Of a stretch of DNA of 23,772 bases, positions 6,681 to 13,049 are shown in pieces. The first letter of the stretch is position 1. Every line of letters starts with the position of its first letter. Below the pieces are notes generated by a model, which saw only the letters and a program-made list of their open reading frames with translations, did not search any database and had not been told where the DNA came from. A program made the position numbers and the translations under genes. Source of the stretch: Pseudomonadota bacterium (GTDB taxonomy: Bacteria; Pseudomonadota; Gammaproteobacteria; Steroidobacterales; Steroidobacteraceae); the NCBI GenBank assembly GCA_023391335.1, contig JAEWBG010000116.1:1-23772 (forward strand). The letters are read 5' to 3'.

Positions 6681-8309
6681 ATGATTGCAATGCTGGAAGC
6701 CAAGCAAGCGGGCCTGCTTGGACGTGCGAATTGGCCGCGAAACATCATTGCCGGGTTGATCGTAGGCGTGGTGGCTCTACCCCTGGCGATGGCGTTTGCG
6801 ATCGCATCGGGTGCAAAACCGGAGCAGGGGCTCTACACGGCCATCGTGGCCGGACTGATGACTGCGTCGTTCGGCGGGACCCGCGCGCAAATCTCGGGCC
6901 CAACTGGCGCGTTCATCGTGATCCTGGCCGGCATCTCGGGCACCTACGGCATCGAAGGCCTGCAAATTGCCACGCTGATGGCCGGCATCATTTTGGTGCT
7001 CTTCGGAGTGGCCAGGCTGGGCTCGATCATCAAGTTCATCCCGGATCCGGTGATCGCAGGGTTCACGGCAGGCATCGGCGTGATCATCTGGGTCGGCCAA
7101 TGGAAGGATTTCTTCGGCCTGCGCGTCAGTCCGACGGGTCATTTCCACGAAAAGCTCCTGACGCTCGTTCAGGCACTCCCGCACCTGCATCCAGCTACGA
7201 CGGGTCTGGCGGCTATGTCGCTCTTCGTTTTGATCGTCGGGCCGCGTATCCCTGGAATCAAACGAGTGCCTGGCCCGCTGCTCGCGTTGCTGATCGCCTC
7301 TGGAGTGCAGGCGATGTTCAAGTTCGATGGTGTCGCCACGATCGGCACCGCGTTCGGCGGTATTCCGCGCGGCTTGCCGCCGTTTCATGTTCCTGACCTG
7401 AGCTTCTCGCGCGTCGTTGAACTGGTCGGCCCTGCCTTCACGGTCGCGATGCTTGGCGCCATCGAATCACTTCTGTCGGCAGTGGTCGCAGACGGAATGG
7501 CTGGCACTAAGCACGATTCCAATCAAGAACTGATCGGTCAGGGCATCGCCAACATCGCATCGCCGTTGTTCGGCGGTTTCGCGGCGACCGGCGCGATTGC
7601 GCGAACCGCAACTAACATTCGTAACGGTGCCAACAGCCCGCTTGCGGGCATCGTTCATACGATCACGCTGGTGTTGGTGCTGCTGATCTTTGCGCCGCTG
7701 GCAGTGAACATTCCGCTGGCTGTGCTGGCGGCGATTCTGTTTGTCGTCGCATGGAATATGAGCGAGGCGCGTCATTTCGTGCGCATGGCTCGACGCGCAC
7801 CGCCCGCGGATGTCGTGATCTTGCTCGTTACGTTCAGTCTCACCGTGTTCGTCGATTTGGTCGTCGCCGTGAACATCGGGGTGATTCTCGCGACCCTGCA
7901 TTTCCTGCGCCGCATGTCTGCGAGCGTCACCTTGCAGCAGCATACGGATCAAGAGTTGCGTGAGGAGTTCGAGCTCACGCCGGCCAAGGGCGTCATGGTG
8001 TATTCACTGGAAGGGCCGTTCTTCTTTGGCGCGGCCGAAAACTTCGAACGAGCATTGGCGAGCAGCCACACCGATCCGAAAATTGTGATTCTGCGGCTCA
8101 AGCGCGTTCCGTTCATCGACATGACCGGGCTGCAGACGCTCGAAGAGGTCATCTCGGATTTGAAGCGGCGCCACGTCCGGGTCGTGATCACCGAAGCGAA
8201 CGAACGGGTCCATGGAAAAATGCAGCGCGCGGGCGTTCTGGACTTGCTTGGGACCGACAACTATTTCCCCGAGGTCGGCAGCGCATTGAGGGCGGTCCAC
8301 CCAGCCTAG
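6681..8309 (+). CDS. SulP family anion transporter with C-terminal STAS domain
   Basis: This 542-aa inner-membrane transporter belongs to the SLC26/SulP family. The N-terminal region (about 20-100) has the family signature around ALPLAMAFAIASGAKPEQGL and QISGPTGAF. About 12-14 hydrophobic segments run to residue 415. A second conserved stretch, DSNQELIGQGIANI then FAATGAIARTATNIRNGA, lies around 275-320. The cytosolic STAS domain (about 430-535) contains FIDMTGLQTLEEV with Asp480. Members move sulfate, bicarbonate or C4-dicarboxylates, and the substrate cannot be told here. The ATG at 6681 has GGAG 11 bases upstream; ATG 6690 is an alternative. At the residue equivalent to the phosphorylated Ser of anti-sigma-factor antagonists this STAS has Met481, so it is probably not an RsbT-type substrate. 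It directly precedes the stressosome operon. Confidence 0.93.
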   Translation: MIAMLEAKQAGLLGRANWPRNIIAGLIVGVVALPLAMAFAIASGAKPEQGLYTAIVAGLMTASFGGTRAQISGPTGAFIVILAGISGTYGIEGLQIATLMAGIILVLFGVARLGSIIKFIPDPVIAGFTAGIGVIIWVGQWKDFFGLRVSPTGHFHEKLLTLVQALPHLHPATTGLAAMSLFVLIVGPRIPGIKRVPGPLLALLIASGVQAMFKFDGVATIGTAFGGIPRGLPPFHVPDLSFSRVVELVGPAFTVAMLGAIESLLSAVVADGMAGTKHDSNQELIGQGIANIASPLFGGFAATGAIARTATNIRNGANSPLAGIVHTITLVLVLLIFAPLAVNIPLAVLAAILFVVAWNMSEARHFVRMARRAPPADVVILLVTFSLTVFVDLVVAVNIGVILATLHFLRRMSASVTLQQHTDQELREEFELTPAKGVMVYSLEGPFFFGAAENFERALASSHTDPKIVILRLKRVPFIDMTGLQTLEEVISDLKRRHVRVVITEANERVHGKMQRAGVLDLLGTDNYFPEVGSALRAVHPA

Positions 8310-8351
8310 AACCTATCTGCATCCGGCCACAAAGGATTCTGAGATAGGTTC
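8309..8351 (+). other. 10-bp stem-loop right after the SulP stop
   Basis: GAACCTATCT (8309-8318) pairs perfectly with AGATAGGTTC (8342-8351) around a 23-nt loop. It begins on the last base of the transporter stop codon. No T-tract follows, so it is not a textbook intrinsic terminator; it may protect the mRNA 3' end or separate the transporter from the rsb genes. Confidence 0.6.
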
Positions 8352-8360
8352 GAACCTACT

Positions 8361-8395
8361 CGGTTGAAGGTTGACCGTTTTCCGTTGGCGGTAGG
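8361..8395. repeat. Degenerate heptamer repeat (CGGTTGA-type)
   Basis: Five 7-bp units can be lined up: CGGTTGA, AGGTTGA, CCGTTTT, CCGTTGG, CGGTAGG. The unit resembles CGGTTAG, the reverse complement of the array at 23-64, so this may be a decayed relative. Confidence 0.5.
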
Positions 8396-8493
8396 AAGTC
8401 CGCGAGCCGTCACAACGATGCTGGAGTCGCCCGGTCTCGAATCCCCCACGACGCGGGCGTCTAAACTTTTTCGTGCCTGTGGAGCGCCAGCCA

Positions 8494-8518
8494 GGAACTT
8501 TTTTCACGGTTGATCGTT
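8494..8518 (+). promoter_or_regulatory. Possible ECF-type promoter GGAAC-N16-CGTT upstream of rsbR
   Basis: GGAAC (8494-8498) and CGTT (8515-8518) are separated by 16 bases and would give a leader of roughly 95 nt before rsbR. The match to the EcfG-like consensus is exact in both boxes. This is sequence resemblance only. Confidence 0.4.
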
Positions 8519-8622
8519 GTTGCGGCTTACGTTCGGCGGCCCGTCGCGGATACCCACTACTAACGCGCCGCTGCCGCTCAACAACGCCCCGGCTCCGCGG
8601 GGTTATTTCTGGAGGAAACGCC

Positions 8623-9501
8623 GTGCCCGTCGATGCCAACATGCTGGGAAGAACGCTCGCAGAGCACGAATCGGAAGTCCTGGCCGAATGGATGCAGCTA
8701 CTGCGGGCGGGCGGCACCCTAGATAGCGGCCGCATCAAAGAGGCTGAGCTCTCGACCCAGGCCCGTACCTTCCTGGGCTTGCTGCGCTCGGCCGCCATCG
8801 AAACCGCGGATACGAACGCAGCAGCCTACGCCCCGATCAAGAATCTGCTGGGAGACATCTCGCGTGCACGAGCGGTGCAAGGGTTCTCCCCGGTCGAAAC
8901 CGCGACCTTCGTTTTTTCGCTCAAGCAAGCGCTGTTCAATGTTTTAAATCGCAGCCGGCTGAATGCCGCCGATATGGCCCAGGCGGTACTGGTTGCGACT
9001 TCTGTACTGGATCAACTTGGGTTGTTCACCACGGAGAGTTATCAGAAGAGCCGCGAAGAAATCATCGTCCGCCAGCAGCGCGAGATTTCGGAACTCTCCA
9101 CTCCAGTTGTGAAACTGTGGGACGGCATATTGGCGTTGCCGCTGATCGGCACGCTCGATAGCGAACGCACCCAGGTGGTGATGGAAAACCTGCTGCAGAC
9201 GATCGTCGATCAGACCGCGGAGATCGCCATCATCGACATCACCGGCGTACCCACGGTCGACACGCTCACGGCGCAGCATTTGCTCAAGACCGTTGCCGCC
9301 GCCAGATTGATGGGCGCCGACTGCATCATCAGCGGCATTCGTCCGCAGATCGCGCAAACGATGGTTCACCTGGGCGTGGAATTGAACGTCGTCTCCAAAG
9401 CCACGCTGGCCGATGCCTTTGCGCTGGCATTGCGCCGGCTGAACTGTACCGTCGTATCTCTCAAGGGCCGCACCGCACCTTCGATTGCAACGGCGGGCTA
9501 A
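8623..9501 (+). CDS. rsbR: RsbR-type stressosome scaffold/sensor protein
   Basis: This 292-aa protein has an N-terminal RsbRD-like helical sensor domain (about 5-145) and a C-terminal STAS domain (about 160-280). The STAS core IIDITGVPTVDTLTAQHLL (204-221) is diagnostic of RsbR. By alignment from memory with B. subtilis RsbRA, Thr214 matches the phosphorylated Thr205 and Ser180 (GTLDSER) matches Thr171; the 34-residue distance is the same. RsbR forms the stressosome shell with RsbS and holds RsbT until stress. The start is the GTG at 8623, which has an excellent GGAGGAAA seven bases or less upstream; an in-frame upstream start at 8473 would add 50 residues with no family resemblance. The helical N-domain, rather than a haem-globin or PAS, leaves the signal unknown. 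It ends 3 bp before rsbS. Confidence 0.93.
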   Translation: MPVDANMLGRTLAEHESEVLAEWMQLLRAGGTLDSGRIKEAELSTQARTFLGLLRSAAIETADTNAAAYAPIKNLLGDISRARAVQGFSPVETATFVFSLKQALFNVLNRSRLNAADMAQAVLVATSVLDQLGLFTTESYQKSREEIIVRQQREISELSTPVVKLWDGILALPLIGTLDSERTQVVMENLLQTIVDQTAEIAIIDITGVPTVDTLTAQHLLKTVAAARLMGADCIISGIRPQIAQTMVHLGVELNVVSKATLADAFALALRRLNCTVVSLKGRTAPSIATAG

Positions 9502-9504
9502 GCC

Positions 9505-9897
9505 ATGGATCGCATTCCGATTCTGAAATTGGGCGATGCCTTGCTGGTGACGATCCAAGTCGACATGCATGACCAGCTCGCCACTGCGCTCGAGGAAGAT
9601 CTCACCAACAAGATCGTCGCTCACCATGCTCGCGGCGTTCTGATCGATATTTCGTCGCTCGAGATCGTCGACAGTTTTATCGGTCGCATGTTGGACAACA
9701 TCGCTGCGGTCTCTCGCGTGTTGGATGCGGACACGGTCGTGGTCGGAATGCGTCCAGCAGTCGCGATCACGCTGGTGGAACTCGGCTTGTCGCTCGCAGG
9801 CGTGAAGACTGCCTTAAATGTCGAGCGCGGGATGGCGTTGATTCAACGTCGCGAACAGGAAGTGATCGTCGGCCCAGATCTAGCCGATGAGCCTTGA
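9505..9897 (+). CDS. rsbS: RsbS-type stressosome STAS protein
   Basis: This is a 130-aa single STAS domain protein. The phosphorylation loop IDISSLEIVDSFIGRML carries Ser57, equivalent to Ser59 of B. subtilis RsbS, which RsbT phosphorylates to dissolve the complex. It forms the stressosome core with RsbR and sequesters RsbT. The start ATG lies 3 bp after the rsbR stop. The last codons overlap the start of rsbT by 11 bp, suggesting translational coupling of scaffold and kinase. The protein is slightly longer at the C-terminus than a minimal STAS domain, with a charged tail. Confidence 0.95.
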   Translation: MDRIPILKLGDALLVTIQVDMHDQLATALEEDLTNKIVAHHARGVLIDISSLEIVDSFIGRMLDNIAAVSRVLDADTVVVGMRPAVAITLVELGLSLAGVKTALNVERGMALIQRREQEVIVGPDLADEP

Positions 9898-10291
9898 TCC
9901 GTCACACGTGCTGCCGATTCGAACCTCGGACGATGTGGTGCAGGTGCGTCAGCGCGTGCGCAGCAGTGCGCTCGAGGCCGGCCTGAGCCTCGTCGACCAA
10001 ACCAAGATCGTCACTGCCGCGAGCGAACTCGCGCGCAACACTCTTATATATGGCGGCGGCGGCACGATGCGCATTGAAGTCATCGCCGATGGGATCAAAC
10101 GCGGCGTGCGATTGACGTTCGAGGATCAGGGGCCCGGCATTGCAGATATCCAGCTCGCACTGACCGACGGTTACACAACCGGCAATGGACTGGGCTTGGG
10201 CCTGAGCGGTGCCAAGCGCCTCTCGAATGAATTCTCCATCGATTCGAAATTGGGTGCCGGCACGCGCGTAACGATCGCGCGCTGGAAATAG
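9887..10291 (+). CDS. rsbT: RsbT serine/threonine kinase (switch protein)
   Basis: This 134-aa GHKL-type kinase has an N-box around E47LARN51, a G1 loop D80QGPGI85 and a glycine-rich lid GLGLGLSGAKRL at 101-112. RsbT phosphorylates the STAS domains of RsbS and RsbR and, once free, binds a downstream target. In Bacillus the target is the phosphatase RsbU; no RsbU gene is seen here. The start ATG overlaps the end of rsbS by 11 bp, and the stop is 1 bp before the next gene. The next two genes carry similar domains at their N-termini, so RsbT may have competitors or partners encoded within its own operon. Confidence 0.95.
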   Translation: MSLDPSHVLPIRTSDDVVQVRQRVRSSALEAGLSLVDQTKIVTAASELARNTLIYGGGGTMRIEVIADGIKRGVRLTFEDQGPGIADIQLALTDGYTTGNGLGLGLSGAKRLSNEFSIDSKLGAGTRVTIARWK

Positions 10292-10292
10292 C

Positions 10293-11276
10293 ATGCGCGT
10301 GCAGACTCTCGCCGACGTCAGTCAGGTTGCAGAAGCACGGCGAGCAGCCACGGAGCTCGCGACGCAAATCGGATTTGACGACTCGGATACGGGACGCGTT
10401 GCGCTCGTCGCCACCGAATTGGCGACGAATGTGCTCAAGCATGCCAGCAGCGGCGAGATGCTGATCTCGACGTACGACGATTCGACCGGCAGCGGTATCG
10501 AACTCATTGCGCTCGATCAAGGACCTGGCATCACGAATGTTTCCGCTTCGCTGCGCGACGGCTACTCGAGTGCGGGAACGGCGGGTCATGGGCTCGGAGC
10601 GATTCGCCGCCAATCGCAAGTGATGGAAATTGCCACGTGGCCCTCCGTGGGCACCGCGGTGCTCGCCCGCATATCGGCAAAGAGCGATCGCACGGGCAGT
10701 GAGCATCCGCCGTGGGGCGGCCTCGCTGTGCCGCATCCGGGCGAAGAAGTGTGCGGCGATGCTTGGTTGGTGCTGGATGGCGAATCGAGCCGAACCTTGC
10801 TCGTCGCGGACGGACTTGGGCACGGCGCCGATGCAGCCGCTGCGGCCAACGAGGCAGTGAGACTGTTTCGCAAACTGCACACTCAAGCGGTTCCGCAGTT
10901 ATTGGAGTCGTTGCACCTCGGATTGCGTTCGACGCGCGGTGCAGCAATCGCACTGGCACGCTTCGACCACGATGCGCGTGTGACATTCGGAGGCATCGGC
11001 AACATCGCCGGGGCTGTCATCGAACATCAGCAGATTCGCCGTATGGTTTCCATGAGCGGGACTGCCGGACACAACGCTCGCAAGATTCACACGTTCGACT
11101 ATCAATGCAGCTCTGGTCTCGTCATCATGGCCTCCGATGGCCTGAGCACGCATTGGTCGTTCGACAAATATCCCGGTCTGACGCAAGCGCACCCGTCTTT
11201 GATTGCAGCGGTTCTTTATCGGGATCACTCGCGCCGTCGCGATGACGTCACGGTGCTCGTGTGTCGTAGGAATTAG
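10293..11276 (+). CDS. Fusion of RsbT/RsbW-like ATPase and RsbX/SpoIIE-type PP2C phosphatase
   Basis: This is a 327-aa two-domain protein. Residues about 1-128 are an anti-sigma-kinase-like GHKL domain: E42LATN46, D75QGPGI and a lid GTAGHGLGAIRR. Residues about 140-327 form a PP2C/SpoIIE-type phosphatase like RsbX, with GDAW (155-158), ADGLGHG (172-178), GIGN (235-238), SDG (281-283) and RDDVTVLV (316-323), which supply the usual metal-binding Asp residues. RsbX removes phosphate from RsbR/RsbS and resets the stressosome; that role is inferred here from position after rsbT. Stand-alone RsbX is about 200 aa, so the N-terminal ATPase is an addition. ATP-binding phosphatases of this general type are annotated in other proteobacteria. 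Whether the ATPase domain is active as a kinase is not known. Confidence 0.9.
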   Translation: MRVQTLADVSQVAEARRAATELATQIGFDDSDTGRVALVATELATNVLKHASSGEMLISTYDDSTGSGIELIALDQGPGITNVSASLRDGYSSAGTAGHGLGAIRRQSQVMEIATWPSVGTAVLARISAKSDRTGSEHPPWGGLAVPHPGEEVCGDAWLVLDGESSRTLLVADGLGHGADAAAAANEAVRLFRKLHTQAVPQLLESLHLGLRSTRGAAIALARFDHDARVTFGGIGNIAGAVIEHQQIRRMVSMSGTAGHNARKIHTFDYQCSSGLVIMASDGLSTHWSFDKYPGLTQAHPSLIAAVLYRDHSRRRDDVTVLVCRRN

Positions 11277-11290
11277 GGACAGGAATTAGG
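11268..11290 (+). repeat. 13-bp partial tandem duplication making the RBS of the next kinase
   Basis: AGGAATTAGG occurs at 11268-11277 and again at 11281-11290, a 13-bp shift. The first copy contains the stop codon of the phosphatase gene, and the second provides the AGGA six bases before the ATG at 11291. Confidence 0.8.
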
Positions 11291-13033
11291 ATGCTGCAGT
11301 CGATCACCAACGTTGCCATTCGCGCGGAGGGTGACATCGTCACCGCGCGACAGCGCGCGCGCCGGTTGGCTGAGTTGCTGGGGTTCGAGCGTCAGGATCA
11401 AACGCGCATTGCGACAGCGGTTTCGGAGATTGCACGCAACGCATTCAGCTATGCAGGGGGCGGCCAAGCCGAGTTTTCACTGCAAGAGAACGACGGCCGC
11501 CAAGCGCTAGCTGTGCGAATTTCCGATCACGGCAAAGGCATCGCGGATTTGGATGCGGTGCTCGAAGGCCGCTACCGCTCCGCCAGCGGCATGGGTTTGG
11601 GAATCACGGGTGCGCGCCGGCTGCTCGATTCGTTCAGTATCGAATCGAATAGCAGCGGCACTTGTGTCGAACTCGTGCAGATTCTTCCTTTCAGGGCGTC
11701 GCGCGTGACACCGGCGCAATTGCGAATCATCGCGGCTGAGATTGCCAAAGAGGCGGGGCAGGATCCATTGCAGGTCCTGCGCGATCAAGATCGCGAACTG
11801 CTGCAAAGCCTGGAAGATCTGAAGCGCCGCCAGAGCGAGACCGAACAGCTCAATCGCGAAATCGAAGATACCAATCGCGGTGTCGTGGCGCTGTATGCCG
11901 AGCTCGATGCTAGAGCGGAACAACTGCGCCTCGCGAGCGAGATCAAGACGCGGTTCTTGTCGAACATGAGTCACGAGTTCCGCACGCCACTGAACTCGAT
12001 CCTTGCGCTATCGCGTTTGCTGGTGGATGACGCGGACGGATCGTTGAATGTGGAGCAGCAGCGGCAGGTCGGCTATATCCGCAAGTCCGCTCAAGAATTG
12101 TTGGAGCTAGTTAACGACCTGCTCGATCTCGCCAAAGTGGAAGCCGGCAAGATCGAGATCAAGCCCATCGAATTTACGATTGCAGAGCTGTTCAGCGCAC
12201 TGCGCGGCGCGCTGCGGCCGTTGAAGAGTAGCGCGGAGGTGGACTTGGTCTTTGAAGCGGCGGACGACTTGCCGGCGCTTTTCACGGACGAGGGCAAAGT
12301 TTCGCAGGTGTTACGCAACTTCATCTCCAACGCGCTGAAGTTCACCGAACGCGGTGAGGTGCGCGTTTCCGCCCACTTCGACTCTCGCGCGAAGCAAATT
12401 CTGTTTTTGGTGAGCGACACAGGCATCGGTATCGCGCCGGCAGATCAGGCGCGCATCTTCGAAGAATTTTCACAAGTCGACGGTCACCTGCAAAAAGCCG
12501 GTAAGGGGACGGGCCTCGGATTGCCGCTTTCCAAACAGCTCGCGCATCTGCTGGGAGGCGAGATCTGGGTGGAGAGCGAGCCAGGCAAGGGTTCGAAATT
12601 CTTCCTTAGCATCCCTGCAAAATTTGCGCACTCCGAGTCGAGTTTGCGCGCGCCGGAGACGAATCGGCGCCGGCGCGTGCTTGTCATCGACGATGACGAA
12701 ACCTTTCGTTACGTGCTGAGGCAAATCGTCGGCGATCAATTGCGCCATGAAGTCTTCGAGGCGAATGACGGCGAACAGGGATTGAATCGGATCCGCGAGC
12801 TGCATCCCGACGTTGTGTTTCTCGATTTACAGATGCCGAAAGTAGATGGATTTGCCGTGTTGGAAGCCGTTCGCAACGACCCGCGCACGCGCGAGTTGCC
12901 CGTGATCGTCTTTACATCGTTGCGCCTCACCGACGATCTCGAAGATCAGCTGCCGAAGGGCACGCCCATCGTCGCGAAAGATTCGGTGTCGCGCGAGAAA
13001 GTGAACAACGTCCTCAAACAGGCTTTGCACTAA
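11291..13033 (+). CDS. Hybrid histidine kinase with N-terminal RsbT-like ATPase domain
   Basis: This is a 580-aa cytoplasmic protein. Residues about 5-132 are an RsbT-like GHKL domain: E46IARN50, S78DHGKGI84 and lid GMGLGITGARRL at 100-111. A short linker and coiled coil (about 160-215) come next, then HisKA with His228 in SHEFRTP. The second HATPase_c (about 325-440) has the N-box at 343-351 (NFISNALKF), DTGIGI and GKGTGLGL. A C-terminal receiver (about 462-580) carries Asp467-469 and phospho-acceptor Asp512 (FLDLQMP). So it has two ATP-binding GHKL domains in one chain. The N-terminal domain may dock on the RsbR/RsbS scaffold as RsbT does, linking stress release to phosphorelay; this is inference. 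The receiver has the usual LQMP motif but no output domain. It is followed by a second hybrid kinase 16 bp downstream. Confidence 0.93.
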   Translation: MLQSITNVAIRAEGDIVTARQRARRLAELLGFERQDQTRIATAVSEIARNAFSYAGGGQAEFSLQENDGRQALAVRISDHGKGIADLDAVLEGRYRSASGMGLGITGARRLLDSFSIESNSSGTCVELVQILPFRASRVTPAQLRIIAAEIAKEAGQDPLQVLRDQDRELLQSLEDLKRRQSETEQLNREIEDTNRGVVALYAELDARAEQLRLASEIKTRFLSNMSHEFRTPLNSILALSRLLVDDADGSLNVEQQRQVGYIRKSAQELLELVNDLLDLAKVEAGKIEIKPIEFTIAELFSALRGALRPLKSSAEVDLVFEAADDLPALFTDEGKVSQVLRNFISNALKFTERGEVRVSAHFDSRAKQILFLVSDTGIGIAPADQARIFEEFSQVDGHLQKAGKGTGLGLPLSKQLAHLLGGEIWVESEPGKGSKFFLSIPAKFAHSESSLRAPETNRRRRVLVIDDDETFRYVLRQIVGDQLRHEVFEANDGEQGLNRIRELHPDVVFLDLQMPKVDGFAVLEAVRNDPRTRELPVIVFTSLRLTDDLEDQLPKGTPIVAKDSVSREKVNNVLKQALH

Positions 13034-13049
13034 CTGCGGAGATCGCACC

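Larger units (their letters stand above)
8310..8622. other. 313-bp intergenic leader of the rsb operon
   Basis: No gene is seen. The region holds, in order, the stem-loop at 8309-8351, degenerate 7-mers at 8361-8395, a GGAAC-N16-CGTT promoter-like site, and a GC-rich hairpin (CCCCG 8587-8591 with CGGGG 8598-8602) just before the rsbR ribosome binding site. The hairpin could influence rsbR translation or transcript ends. Confidence 0.55.

Noticed and set aside
8096..8170. SulP STAS domain as a phosphorylation target of RsbT
   Set aside because: The residue after Asp480 in IDMTGL is Met where anti-sigma antagonists have Ser, so the phosphosite is missing.
10095..10886. Minus-strand frame of 263 codons across rsbT and the phosphatase gene
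   Set aside because: Antisense to two overlapping well-supported genes and without any domain features.
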